This document shows positions 36,069 through 47,800 of a stretch of DNA of 64,000 nt, piece after piece. Each line of letters starts with the position of its first letter. Position 1 is the stretch's first letter. The DNA comes from Epichloe hybrida (lineage: Eukaryota; Ascomycota; Sordariomycetes; Hypocreales; Clavicipitaceae): assembly GCA_019022495.1 (NCBI GenBank), contig JAFEKR010000002.1, forward strand, positions 2,356,001 to 2,420,000, in the 5' to 3' direction. The notes beneath the pieces were generated by a model. The model did not search any database, had not been told where the DNA came from, and saw only the letters and a list, made by a program, of their open reading frames with translations. The position numbers and the translations under genes were made by a program.

Positions 36069-38504
36069 TCAGATGATATTGGCAATGCTGATGCGTTCTG
36101 CGCCTCGTTTTGGTCCCGGAGGAATGACCTCTCCTCTATAGCCAGCAACGTACCTGGACGTCTCGGGAAGGCGGGGAATATCAACTTTGGCAACGGGAGA
36201 TTCGCTCTTAATCTGTGGAGGCTCGGGCGCCGCGGGATGTGAGACCGGGGTCCAAGAAGGATTAGCCGCCCCAGTGCCTCGAGCCATAGACTCCAGACGG
36301 GCCCAGCCGATCCAGTCCTTGCGCTCTTCTTCTATCAAACCGGTTCTCTGCTCAGAACTAAACAAGACATTCTCGTTTGAAATGTGCTGTCCCCGAGTAG
36401 CCAAGTCCGTTTTCGAGGGCGTTTCATCACAATCTTGGAAGGACCAAAGCCAAGACCGATTTGGAGAGGCTTGGACATCAGCAGAGACATAGGCAAGAAG
36501 CTCTTCATCCCGACCAAGGGACAGGATCAATGCGGCTTGATCAACGGAAGACCGACGTGACAGGTAGTTGGCGTGTTCAGCACGCTTGGTGCTCAAAGTT
36601 TTCACGAAAAATGCGAGGAATCGCCCGCAGGATAATGTTATGTCTCGTCGAGCATCGATAGAGGCCAAGGCTCGAATACACGTGGTCGCATGATCGAGAT
36701 AGCCGGTCAATAGGAGGAACAAAGTCGACCGGAAGATGTGGGTGGTAAGAAGAGCTGTTGCTCCCTCGGCGGCAGATTTGGTACGGCTGATGAGCGATGC
36801 CGTCTCCAAAGCGACGTGAGTGCACGTCTCAACGGCAGCCAGACGAACCTCAAGGGGGCAATTTGGCGACAGGTTGTGCCTGTGAAGGAGCAAGCGAGCG
36901 TGGAAAAGATAGGCCAAAGGTGCAAGGAAATGGGGCGCCAATGCAACCGTGCTCGCGGGATCACAAGCTGGAGGGAAAGTACTGAGGCACTTATTGAAAT
37001 GGGTGTCAAACGTGATCAGCTGGTCTGCCGACAGTACCGGGCTCTCTATTGCCTTGACTAGTGCTGTATATGACCGCACGACGTGAATGACGGCCAAAAG
37101 CGAATGCGTCAATGGTTCAGCGCCATTCGGGACTCGCATCCCATCCTCGCGGAGGTATTGATCGTCCACTGCTGCCGGCAACGAAACATCGCAATCCGCA
37201 TCATCAATGAGGAATGGGTGTCCCATTTCCGTAGCCATGGTTCGATCAAGAATGTAGATGGCCCACCACGTTCGGCGGCGCATTTCTCCTTCAATAACCG
37301 ACCAAGACCCAGACTCGGAGTAAAGCCCAAGATCTTGACCGACTCGAACTGCATTTCCGAGCCAGTTCCACGCAGCAGATTTGAGGTTCATTTCGTTCAG
37401 ACAAATGGTGATGAGCACCAGGGCTCGAACATTGTCCAGGCTGTAATGATTATTCCACGGGTCCATCACCTTGCGAGCGGATTCCAAAAATTCGGCAGGG
37501 CGATAAAACGTTGTCGTCGTAGGGGGGTCGGGACTAAACAGGCTACCGGCTGCAAGAACAGCAAAGAACAAGCTGTAGGATGCGGGCGATACGCGGCGAG
37601 GGTGAGAACGGTACATGTCGTCCACAATAGACTGAAAGGTCGGCATGTGGACGATGGGAAACATAGTGTGAGCAGAATTGCAGAAGCAGTGCAATAGACG
37701 TTCCGTCACCGCCTCTGGAGGCAGTTCTGGTGCGGGAAAATCAAACGCGACGGCGGCCGGGATGCGATGCTGAGCAGGCGGTTTCCATATCCCCTTGGAG
37801 AAGTTGCGCACGTTGGTTCTGGCTCTAGCTAAATCGTGATTTGGTGGAATTCGCTTTCGCGGCCGTGGCTCTGAGCCAATTGTCGGCAACTGACTTGATT
37901 GTCGGTCTGCTGCGGCCAGGTCAATATTCATATGTCCATCTCGGTCTTCCAGAATACGACGTAAGCTTGCGTTTTCGCGCTTTACCCGCTCAATTTGCTT
38001 CTCTAAATCTTGAACCTGCTTGATAGACGACATTCTTCTGTTTGTTTCCTTGGTAAATTGACACTTGACGTTTCGACTGGAGCATTCGGAGCAGCTGGTC
38101 GTCTCAGTTGCATCACATTTGACCTTCCGTTCCCGACAGGCATCACAGCTGGGGTCTTTTCTTCGTTGGCGATATGCCCTTTTCTGGGCTTGAGACCCAG
38201 GGGTTCCGGGCATGTGTCCATGGTTGGGACCTTGACCGCCCATGACCGACCCTGCCGAGGGGAGAGATTCCCGGCTCATGACCGAGCCGTAGGAGGGGAA
38301 CCCCTGATTTACGGGAGGGAGCGGAGGCATACCTAGAGGTTGTGGGCTTGATGCTGCGTTGGGTCTCGCGCTGGCACCAAGCAAACCTCCCAAATAGCGT
38401 GATGGTGGTCTTGGCGAAGTAGCGGAGGAAACTGAGGAGGAGTCATATGACCTTGTGGATGGGTTGGGAGATCGAGCATATGGGTTGTGCGACGGATCTG
38501 CCAT
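36069..38504 (-). CDS. Zn2Cys6 fungal-specific transcription factor, 811 aa
   Basis: This is a single exon on the minus strand. ATG 38504 (MADPSHNPYARSP) was chosen; the frame extends 30 codons upstream but only to a TTG. After a 110-residue Ser/Pro-rich N-terminus comes a basic stretch and CDACRERKVKCDATETTSC then SECSSRNVKC. This is a CX2CX6CX7CX2CX6C binuclear zinc cluster at Cys120-Cys148. A short coiled-coil linker (QVQDLEKQIERVKRENASLR) follows, which suggests homodimer binding. Residues of about 255-520 form the fungal_trans (MHR) domain, with LLHCFCNSAHTMFPIVH, VRVGQDLGLYSES and MRRRTWWAIYILDR. The C-terminus is Pro/Ser-rich. The regulated pathway is unknown, and no adjacent enzyme cluster hints at a target. 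Confidence 0.92.
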   Translation of the reverse strand: MADPSHNPYARSPNPSTRSYDSSSVSSATSPRPPSRYLGGLLGASARPNAASSPQPLGMPPLPPVNQGFPSYGSVMSRESLPSAGSVMGGQGPNHGHMPGTPGSQAQKRAYRQRRKDPSCDACRERKVKCDATETTSCSECSSRNVKCQFTKETNRRMSSIKQVQDLEKQIERVKRENASLRRILEDRDGHMNIDLAAADRQSSQLPTIGSEPRPRKRIPPNHDLARARTNVRNFSKGIWKPPAQHRIPAAVAFDFPAPELPPEAVTERLLHCFCNSAHTMFPIVHMPTFQSIVDDMYRSHPRRVSPASYSLFFAVLAAGSLFSPDPPTTTTFYRPAEFLESARKVMDPWNNHYSLDNVRALVLITICLNEMNLKSAAWNWLGNAVRVGQDLGLYSESGSWSVIEGEMRRRTWWAIYILDRTMATEMGHPFLIDDADCDVSLPAAVDDQYLREDGMRVPNGAEPLTHSLLAVIHVVRSYTALVKAIESPVLSADQLITFDTHFNKCLSTFPPACDPASTVALAPHFLAPLAYLFHARLLLHRHNLSPNCPLEVRLAAVETCTHVALETASLISRTKSAAEGATALLTTHIFRSTLFLLLTGYLDHATTCIRALASIDARRDITLSCGRFLAFFVKTLSTKRAEHANYLSRRSSVDQAALILSLGRDEELLAYVSADVQASPNRSWLWSFQDCDETPSKTDLATRGQHISNENVLFSSEQRTGLIEEERKDWIGWARLESMARGTGAANPSWTPVSHPAAPEPPQIKSESPVAKVDIPRLPETSRYVAGYRGEVIPPGPKRGAERISIANII

Positions 38505-38638
38505 GGTGAAGTAGGTGAGAGGTCGAAACGTCACTGCCAAAGGTCCTTCTTCCTCACCAGTGCCTCCGCTCGTTAGTTGTTGACCGGCTCCCAAAATCTG
38601 TCAGTGTGAGACTTGAAAGAGAAGTCCAGTTTTTTCTA

Positions 38639-38672
<34 letters not shown>

Positions 38673-39600
38673 GGCAAAGGCCTCGAGGTCCAACAAAATC
38701 AACGTCTCCAGTGCGGTAAAGTACATATGACGCTCTCGGATCGTCTGACCCGAGCCTTGAAGATGGTTCGATGATGAGGGTCCAGGGTCAAGCGGCTTGT
38801 TGGGAGAGTGAAATTCAGGATGCGACAGGATGCGACAAGATGCAAAAAATCTCGCTTCGCCAAACCAAGATTCAGGTCAGGTGTCTTCAAGATGGTTGGC
38901 TCAGGCTTCCCGTCTCGTGAGAAAAAATTAGACGGTGCAAAGCGACTTGACGTCGTCTTCCGTCTATCCGGTTGCACTGCAGTCTTGTGTGTTACGTAGG
39001 CTCCGTCGAAGTGCGCAAGGGCAGAAAAGGCAGTTCAAGTTCAAGCCAAGTTCAATTGTAGCCGTATGTACCCGCCTAGCCGTACGCAGTGGAGGGCGGG
39101 TTTCCCGCAAGTCTCAAACTGCACCCAGAAGAGGATTTTTGACTGACGATTCAAGAGTTGATACAGCGCTGATATGATGACTGGCCCAAAGGACAAGGGC
39201 ACTTAGTTTGAGAGAAGTCGAACAACATAAAGACGGGCAACATGAAGACTCAGGGTCCGCCGCAGGCTAAGTTGAGTCGTCGGCAATGTCCAGATAAGGG
39301 GTCTGGTATCGGGGAATCCAGCCCGAGGTAGTTTCCGTAGCAGTGACTCAGTGAGTGGTGGGGTTGGTTAGCAGTGAACAGACTCAACGAGCGAACCACA
39401 CAACCAACGAGGTTGACGAGGTTGACGAGATTGCCGCTCGAGGTTGCCGCTGTCGAGGGATACTCGAATGCCGGCCGAGGCGCTCGAGTGGAGGAGGGAT
39501 GGAAAGGAAGGACGGGAAGGAGAGGAGCAACGACTGGAGGACGATGAATCCAGATCAACGGGTGAGAGGGTCGGACCAGAGAGAAGGAGCAACCACTTTG
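38505..39600. other. Upstream region of the Zn2Cys6 gene, with A29 tract
   Basis: This region contains an uninterrupted run of 29 A (38642-38670), about 140 bp upstream of the regulator's ATG. On that gene's sense strand it is a poly(dT) tract; such tracts exclude nucleosomes at fungal promoters. No gene was recognised in the remainder. Confidence 0.5.
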
Positions 39601-39908
39601 TGTGGTGTGTGTGGTGTGTGTGGTGTGTGGTGTGTGTGGTGTGTGGTGTGTGTGGTGTGTGGTGTGTGTGGTGTGTGGTGTGTGTGGTGTGTGGTGTGTG
39701 TGGTGTGTGGTGTGTGTGGTGTGTGTGGTGTGTGTGGTGTGTGTGGTGTGTGTGGTGTGTGTGGTGTGTGTGGTGTGTGTGGTGTGTGTGGTGTGTGTGG
39801 TGTGTGTGGTGTGTGTGGTGTGTGTGGTGTGTGTGGGGTGTGTGGTGTGTGTGGTGTGTGTGGTGTGTGTGGTGTGTGTGGTGTGTGTGGTGGGAGTGGT
39901 GTGTGGTG
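39601..39908. repeat. GT-rich minisatellite, 9-bp unit GGTGTGTGT with 16-bp higher-order start
   Basis: About 300 bp are built almost entirely from GGTGTGTGT. The left third alternates GGTGTGT (7) and GGTGTGTGT (9), giving a 16-bp period. From about 39712 the pure 9-bp unit runs with a single GGGG variant near 39835. GT-rich imperfect sequence continues to about 39970, followed by a (GGCA) run. All frames stay open because 9 is a multiple of 3, so long false open frames (Thr-His or Val-Cys repeats) appear on both strands. It is not the TTAGGG telomere repeat. Confidence 0.93.
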
Positions 39909-42900
39909 CCGCCACTGGTGCGTGGTGTGTGGTCTGTGGCGTGTGTGTGGTGTCCACTGGTGTGTGTTGTGGCAGGCAGGCAGGCAGGCTTGGTCAGCGG
40001 CAACCACTAGCAGCACTGGAAACCGGCAAGCTGGGGCAAGCTGGGTCATCAAGCTGGGTCGTCGGACACAATTGCTTGTCTGAAGTTTTCAAAGGGGTCT
40101 GTCTGCCGCGGCGGCCCCGGAGTTGCGCGACAACTACACCCACTGTTGCTGTGTGTACTATGTACAATGTGTTGCTTGTTGCTTGTTTAGGGGCGTGGCT
40201 TCCTCCTCGGGGATTGATTGATCCCCGTCACCACGCAGCCAAGCAACATCCCCCGGTCGCTTCCCGTCCGTCTTCGATATTACCAGCTGGCTGCTGGCTG
40301 CTGGCTGCTCGCCGCTCGCCAACTTGCTGATCCCCCTGTGGGTGGTGTGTGCGTGGCGTAATAATTATGAGCAAGCACGGAGCAACTACATATGGATTTG
40401 CCTCCTACTAGCGGCGCCATTCCTTGGTCGAAAATGGAGTCAAGGAAATAATATTTCTGCCACGTCTACACTTTAACACTCCATAATGGAAGAGACATCT
40501 TAGCAATCGATAAACACACACCCGGTAGCAACTCGGTAGCAATGCGTTGGAACCCCATGAGTAAAGGATTTCCTTCCTTGTATATATAGATCTCACTGTG
40601 ACTAGCCTACCTATATACTCCGTGTAGTAAGTAGTAGGCTTCAAGGCCCGGGCACACACACTTGTTGAAAGTATGGACCCCTTATCCACCCTTGCCCTAG
40701 TTGGCTCACATCCCTACAATGTATGTACAATGTACGGGTCGTCATTTTGAGATTCTAGTGGTGTGTTCGCCCGCGGGCAGTTCAACCCATTGTCAAGTCG
40801 AGGCGGCGAGGTTCAAGCGAGCAGAGGGCAAGCTGAGAGCTCCCACAGTGGCGGACCAGGCAGTAGTATTGTTGAACAACAACAACAACAACAACAACAA
40901 CAACGATGCACTCCACGACGACAGCAGGCAGGGGGGGGGGGCTCGGTTTGCAGCCGAGTATGTACATATGTATGTACATAAGCCGCCGGAACAACGGACC
41001 CTTGACCCAAGCATCTATCTCGATGGCTCATGCTGTCACGGGTCGTCGCCCCAATGCGTGATCACGGACGGAGCACCAGCACCAGCCAGCATCGATCCGC
41101 GAACCAGTCCATGTCCACCAGTGACAAGTTACAACACCGTCCAGTCCAGCTGCGTACGCACCGTACAGCCAGTGACGCGAAGAGTGTCTAGACCGCTGGC
41201 GGCTGGATATGCGTCTATTGCTGTAAACTTGTGACGAAGCCGTCTGGCATGTGGCGCCGCGCCGCACATGATTCCCTCCTGTTTGTCTTGTCGGACCGTC
41301 CCATGCGTCAGTCAGGTTGTAATGGACCGGCCCTCAAATTCATCTTGACAGGCCACAATAAGAAAACGAGGACCCGAGTCGCTGTCAACTTCTGAGAGTG
41401 TGGCGGTCACTTTTGTTCGGTTCGGCCCCAGTTGAGTTGTTGAAGATCGACCAGATAGTTTCTCGCTAATATGTAAGCCCTCGTCCCCCCTTCTCTCTCG
41501 GCTTCATCATTCACGGAATAGTCTCCGGCACCCCGCGCAGATGACGCGTCTGCTGCCGAATATATGTACTGTCCCGGCTTCCGCCTGGCATATGGCAGTA
41601 CTTTGTGACTTTGTGTGATGTTATCGACCGCGAGTGTTGGCGCCCCCCGGCATCCGTCAAATGACGTGTCCATAGTAGACGAGCCAACAGGTCACAAAAC
41701 GGGAAAGTTGCGGAACGTGACGATTTTAGAAACCTGCCAAGGCGATACACAAAGCAAAGCGGGCTGGCCACTTGCCGACTGGCCAGACTGGATATGGAAC
41801 TAGTTGTTACGTAGAACGGACGGACCGACGGACGAAATGGGTCCTCAATGACAATTTCCCCATGCTCCGTGTGCGCGTTGGGTTCATTCATCATCATTCT
41901 CTCTTCCTTTCCATGTCCTCATTCGACCGTGGCATCCGTCAATTTTTCTTTCTTTGCCTTCATCTTAACGAATGACTACTTGATCCGTGTGACTTTGCGA
42001 TCAAACTTTGTGTAAAGGAAGGATAAAGAAGCTCGCTGACAATGAGCAAGGACTCCAAGCAAGCAAGAATAATTGGCGACAGAGAAGCTACCAAGTTCCG
42101 ACATTTCCACGACTGAAACCGCGGTCGGTTAAACTATCCGAGTCTAGCGATAGGAACCAAGGGGCCACTGTGACCAGCACAGCAGCGGGAAGAATAATAA
42201 TACAACATATTATGTATGCGAGACCACAATTTAACAGGAACCGGGTCCGCGCGGAGGTGGCTTGGGCCGCTCATGGGCTAGCTAATGTACATAAGCTTTG
42301 TCCGAAGTGGGAGTGCCCTTATCGTATGGCAAGTATGTATGTATCAGCCGGCAAATGGCATACTCCGGAGCAGCGGAGTTTGTGATGAAATTAGCCTGTC
42401 GATCCCTACCGCCAACTCAGCAGTTTGGTGCCTTAGTCATTTTGTAGTCAGTTATGACTCTGCTCTGCGGCTCCAAAAGGCTTCAAAGCAATCGACGACC
42501 TGCTAGCAGCCCACGTCCCGACTCATCCACGAAACATGGTTTGTTCGTCCAACAAATCTACCAGGACGGTCCCTCGACAGATGGCGCACTTGGCACTAAT
42601 GCCGGGCAATCTCTTCCGGAAAGTCCAATCTCTTAAAAGAAGGGCTCTTCGCTTACAATTTCAGACACACGGACCGACGGATCGTCACTGAAACGTGTGG
42701 ATTAGACCAATATTGTTCCATTCTTGCGCCGTCCGTCGCATACGACAACCCACCGGGTCAGCCGTGGCTTACAGCTTGCGGGACTCATCAAGCACAAGTT
42801 TGGTAATGACACCATCTGGAGTTGATCCTTGACGATGGGAATCCGCTATCCAAACTCCTGGGTCATCCGGCCGGCGCATGCGAGAGCAACTCTGACGCGG

Positions 42901-43264
42901 AGGCGAGGGCGAGAAGGCGAGACGCATTTGTAGCTGTGGGTTGGATGCCGGTATGGTATGCCGGAGACGTAGTCCGTCCGTACGGAGGGAGTACAGTATC
43001 ACACAATGACACGAGTGAAAACCTCCGCATCTTGCACCCGATATCCCTATTAGGACGACACAACAGCCGTTTGTCAGTGACCACTGAAACGGGTCGTGCA
43101 GGCAGGCCTTGAAGGTGTGGCGGCGTACATGTGTCCCACCCCCTGCCCTCCTTCCCAGGTTACGGTAAGTTTATTGACAACAGATCATCGACATGAGTAC
43201 AAAACGCGCCGTGCCAACCCAGTACATATTTGTTGCCGACTCACCCGAACACCAATGTATATAC
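39909..43264. other. Gene-free region left of the retrotransposon block
   Basis: These 3.4 kb of ordinary composition hold many short open frames with no recognisable domain. They contain small simple repeats (an AAC run; clusters of tgtacat/atgtacat motifs near 40965-40985) and a near-match to TACTCCGTA at 40616. I see no gene I can support and no RNA gene. Confidence 0.5.
40875..40904. repeat. (AAC)10 microsatellite
   Basis: Ten perfect AAC triplets follow gttg at 40871-40874. The run is short and intergenic, and would be a potentially polymorphic marker. Confidence 0.9.
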
Positions 43265-43533
43265 TGTTGAGGATATTCACAGCCTCACATCGTAGCCTCA
43301 GATATCAGGCATCACTCTTGTTACCCCCTCTTCGTTTAACGATATAGCTTCCTGCGTCGCGTTTGATATCGCGGTTTATCGCAGGCTTTATTTAAAGACC
43401 TAGATTTATTACTTATAGATTTAAAGCTTATAAGCTTCCCTTTTCTCTTCTAGATTATAAATTCCTAGATAGTAATTTTATATTATTATCTTCTCTTTTA
43501 CTCTCTCTTTGCCTCTATTTACATTATTTTATA
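43265..43533 (+). repeat. Copia 5' LTR (269 bp)
   Basis: It matches 56803-57071 over its full length. Differences are almost all C/T or G/A. The outer (left) half keeps the unmutated state, while the right part carries T/A where the 3' LTR keeps C/G. Confidence 0.95.
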
Positions 43534-43551
43534 GGTTATAAGCCTAGCGCT
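43534..43551 (+). other. Copia primer-binding site, initiator tRNA-Met half-molecule type
   Basis: Directly after the 5' LTR comes GGTTATAAGCCTAGCGCT. Allowing two RIP-type transitions, it complements the anticodon stem-loop region of initiator tRNA-Met (AGCGCTGGGCTCATAACC), as in Drosophila copia and some fungal relatives that prime from a cleaved tRNA. Confidence 0.55.
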
Positions 43552-44299
43552 TATAATTATGCCCTTACCTTTCTTTTTATTTTTCCCTTTTATCTAACTA
43601 TTATAGTCTTATATATAATCACATATCTTTTCCTAATATCTTATTAAAGCAAATTACTTAACTTATAGGGTAGTATAAAGACCTTTTTCCTTTCCTAAAA
43701 ACTAATAATACTATATAAGTTAAGATTAGATTAATTATAATTTAGCTTCCTTTTATATATATAAAGCTATAAAAATTTTATATAACTAGGAATTAAATAT
43801 ATAACCTTTATACGTTATTTTCCTAATTTATAAGTATAATAATTTTTCTCTAAGCTATAAACTTATATATTACTTAATACTATATAATCTTTTATAATAT
43901 ATATAAAAAGTTAATCCCTTCTAGGTAAATCTTAGTAAATAGTAAGCTAGGATAAGATATTCCTTATAGAATTACCTTAGGCACCTAAAACTAATAATCT
44001 AGATCTATTACTATCTAGGGTAAAGTAGTATATAGTAAAGTAAGTAAAGTAAGTATAGTAAATTCTAGGTAAAGCGTTACTCTCTAACTAAGCTAAGGTA
44101 AAATATTTTAGGGTATTTAAAAATGCCTTTTAGGCTACTTATATTCTTAACTTTATATCTTTATGCGTTAGTAGCTATATAGTAATTTAATTCTTAGAGA
44201 GCTACTACTATAACTCCTATTAGACTAAATTAATAATAATTAGTATTAAATATATATGGTAATAGGAGTATATAAATTCTAATATATAACCTTACCTTT

Positions 44300-47200
44300 C
44301 CTTTCCTTTTATTATAGCTAATAATATAGGTGCTTCTAGTACTATTCTAGCTACCTAACCTAATCTAACTAAACTTAATAATATTACTAAGGTATAGTAT
44401 ATAAGGACTATAGTTATTACTTCTCTTAAAGGGGCTAAGAACTTTAAGGAATAGGAGATCTTAATCTAAATATAAGTCTATATTATATAGCTTATACTAC
44501 ACTTAACTAGAGAGACCCTATAGTCTTAAGAGACTAATAAGTATTATACTATTCTCTCTTCTATTATATAGCAAAGCCTCTTTTTATAAGTCTAAAAGAA
44601 TTTAATACATATAGGATAAACTAATATAATACTAGTTACTAATATAATATAATTAATTAAAAGTGATTATAGCTTTAAGGCTAATTTAGCTATTATTAAG
44701 CTACTATAATAGTTCTCTTAATTAAAGAGAGCTAATTTCTTTATAATAAGAGCTTAGCTAGACTATTACTAGAACCTTTAAAACTAGATCTATAAGATTA
44801 AAAAGATCCCTAATATTATTTAAGTGTTATAAATAATTAAAGCTATTAAGGGTTTAATGCCTAATATTTATAATACTTAGAAGATTAAGGGATTCTCTAA
44901 ATTAGAGCTTATAAAAGAAGGTATACTTACCTATTTAATATATAAAGCTAATAAGCCTTAGAAGGACTAAAAGGTTAACTTTAACACTTAATAAAAGAAT
45001 AATAAGGATAATGCTAATATAAAAGGCAAAGGTAAAGCTCTAATAAAGAAGAACAAAACCTCTAAGACTATTAAGCTAGATTATAGTTATTTAATCTCTC
45101 TAGGATAACTTATTTATTTAAAGGATAATTACTAGAAGCTTTATCTAGAGAAAAAGCCTAACTTAATAAAGAAAAAAGGTAATATAACTATAACTACTAC
45201 TATAACTACCTCTCCTAATATTATTACTATAGGAAGCAATCTCTCTCTTATAGTAATTAACTAGGACTATTCCTTTTAAATAATAGCAAATTACCTTATA
45301 AAGGAAGACTATATCCTTAACTCCGGATATAATACTTATATATTTAATATAACTAAATAGTTTACCTATTTAAACACTAATATAATTACTAGACTAATAA
45401 TATTAAGTAATAGAGAATAACTTAATATTAAAGGTATTAGCAATATTAAACTCCTTATTAGCGAAGGCTATCTAGAACTATCTAATGCTTAATAAGCACT
45501 AAAGGCTAAAGTTAATATAATTTTGCTAGGCCTTCTTAAGTAAGAAGGTGTTATTATAAATAGATTTAAAGATTAATTAATCTTAAAGTCTATAGGTAAT
45601 ACTATTACTTCTTATAACTAGAAGTCTAATATATTAATATTAATTCTTAAGGAGAAGGAACCTTAATTTAATTTTATAGCCTTATTAAGTAAATCTATTA
45701 CTAAGAAGGTGGAATTTAGCCTCTTATATAAAAGACTTAGGCATATAAGGAAAGAATAAATTATACTAGCCTATAAAGAAGTAGGAATTATAATTAACCC
45801 TACCTCCTTAATTAATTTCTAGTGCTTAGCTTACCTTTTATTAAAGGCCCCTTAAATAATTTATTAAGAAAACTCTAATAATATAACTACCTTTCTTTCT
45901 TATATATTCTAGGACTTTATTAAACATAAGCCTAAAGGCTTTAGAGGGAAGAAGCATATATTACATATAATTAACGCCTATACACGCTTTTACTAGGTAA
46001 TCCTAACTATTAATAAAGCTAGCGTAGTAAAAGCAATTTAAGCTTAGAAGACTAATATTAAGAATATAAGCAGTAGCTTTACTATTAAATACTTCTATAT
46101 AGATAATATAACTAAATTCCTTAGAGAGAAGTTTAAACTCTTCTATTAGAAGGAGGGAATTATCTATTAAACTAGCGCTCTATATATTCTAGCCTATTAA
46201 GGCCTTATTAAATATGCTAGTTAAACCCTTATAGAGATAGCATAATCCTTAATAATTAAAGCTAAATTACCAGAGCTTCTTTAGCTATATGCTATAAAGC
46301 ACGTAGCTAAAATCACTAATCTTTTGCTTACATATAGGAATAAGGATAATTAGTCCCCTTAGTAAGCATTATTTAATATCCTAGGCCTTAAAAACAACGC
46401 CTTAATTTAATATTTACGCACATAGGGATATATTACGTACATACGCATTCCTAATAAACATTACGTTTAATTATAAAAAATAGCACTATAAGCTAAGAAA
46501 GGTTAACTTATAGGCATAGATAGCCCTAAATATTACCTTTACAAAGTTTAGATCCCTAAAGATTAGAGGATTATACATACAAGGGATATACGCTTTAATA
46601 AGAACATGCCTATACTTACTAAATTTAAGGCTAATAAGACTATTTACATTACAGACCTTATTAACCCTTCTTTCACTAAAGAAGGCTATTATATTATTAA
46701 CGTTTTACCTATAGAAAAACCTCTTCCCTAGCCTATTAGTAATATTAAATAGAAGAAAGTCTATTTTATAAATACCCCTTTAGTTTCCTTAGAAATAGAT
46801 AAGAATTACCACTCTTTTAAGGAGAAAGATAATTCTCTTACTAGGACTAAGCCTTTACTATCTTAGAGCTCTCTTTTAATACCCTCTAAGAGTTCTCCTT
46901 AAAGGGACTTTATAAGCTAATAATAATAAATTATTAAAGAGAATACTATCCTCCTAAGGCATTAGCCTAAGGCCTTCCTAGATAAAGAAGCTAAAGCTAA
47001 TAATAATGCTATTATTTAATAATAACTTAAACTAGAACCTAAGCCTCTAAGATAATCTCTTTAATCTAATACACATTAAGATTACCTTAATATTATAATA
47101 TTAGGTAAGAAGAAAGCTCTTTCTCTAGGATCTTACTAATTAAACCTCGCGATTTATTATTATAATAATAACCTATATAATAATAAAGTAAAGGAAATCA

Positions 47201-47516
47201 CTACCTTATACGCGTTCCTAATGCTTAAAGTAGTTAATATAGCTAATATAAAGATTAACATTCTATTTAATTAGTATAAGGCTAAAGCTATAGATAACTA
47301 TTATAACTTCTAGAGACTTACTAAAAAGAAGGAACTTCTAAAAATTAATAAAAAGAATTACTAGGACCTAGTCTTTGCTCTTAAAGATATAAAGATCTTT
47401 AATAGCTAATAGGTTTACACTATAAAGTACCTAATTAACCTTAACTTATATCTAAAGGCAAGATAAGTTATAAGAGAAGACTAGAATCTAGAGGTCTTTA
47501 GTAATAAGGACCTTTA
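44300..47516 (+). pseudogene. Copia gag-pol remnant, left part (gag, protease, integrase, start of RT)
   Basis: With stops read as decayed codons, the plus strand shows a gag motif near 44430 (LKGAKNFKE*EIL). A protease active site follows at about 45308-45345 (DYILNSGYNTYI, Asp of DSG changed to Asn), and a GAG-pre-integrase region at 45710-45850. The integrase core runs from 45913 (KGFRGKKHILHIINAYTRFY). The start of reverse transcriptase lies at about 47380-47516 (LKAR*VIRED, where RGD would be expected). The frame runs into the gypsy insertion at 47516 and resumes at 55406 once one copy of cttta is removed. Confidence 0.85.
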
Positions 47517-47786
47517 TGTCACGGCTTGCACCGAAAGGTTAAGAATGAAGTGATAGCTAAGACTATTGCAGTCACTGCTAGATAGATGCTAGCTAGGGGC
47601 GGGTGCGTGAAGGTTTTAATCTCTAACCTAGCACCTATAATGTGCGTAGTCTTTAATAAATACCTTGCTTTATAAGTATATAGCTATCTTATAGCTAGCT
47701 AGCCTCTTTATTATTTATATAGCCTAAAGGTTCTTTAAAGACTCACTTTAATAAATATCCTATCTTTAACCTTTACGCTCCTAATA
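47517..47786 (-). repeat. Gypsy 3' LTR (270 bp)
   Basis: It aligns without gaps to 55131-55400. The leftmost 150 bp, which form the outer end of the element, retain C and G at nearly every site where the other LTR shows T or A. The inner part is the mutated copy. Confidence 0.95.
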
Positions 47787-47800
47787 TAATACCCCCCTTA
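47787..47800 (-). other. Gypsy polypurine tract
   Basis: The plus strand reads taatacccccctta, so the minus strand is purine-rich (TAAGGGGGGTATTA) immediately before the 3' LTR. This is the expected primer for plus-strand DNA synthesis and confirms the minus orientation. Confidence 0.7.

Noticed and set aside
39601..39908. Telomere-like or CRISPR-like array
   Set aside because: The unit GGTGTGTGT is not the fungal telomere TTAGGG, and there are no spacers between repeats; it is a simple minisatellite.
39250..40330. Several long open frames (up to 242 codons) on both strands with Thr-His or Val-Cys repeats
   Set aside because: They result from a 9-bp minisatellite that has no stop in any frame; no unique coding sequence surrounds them.
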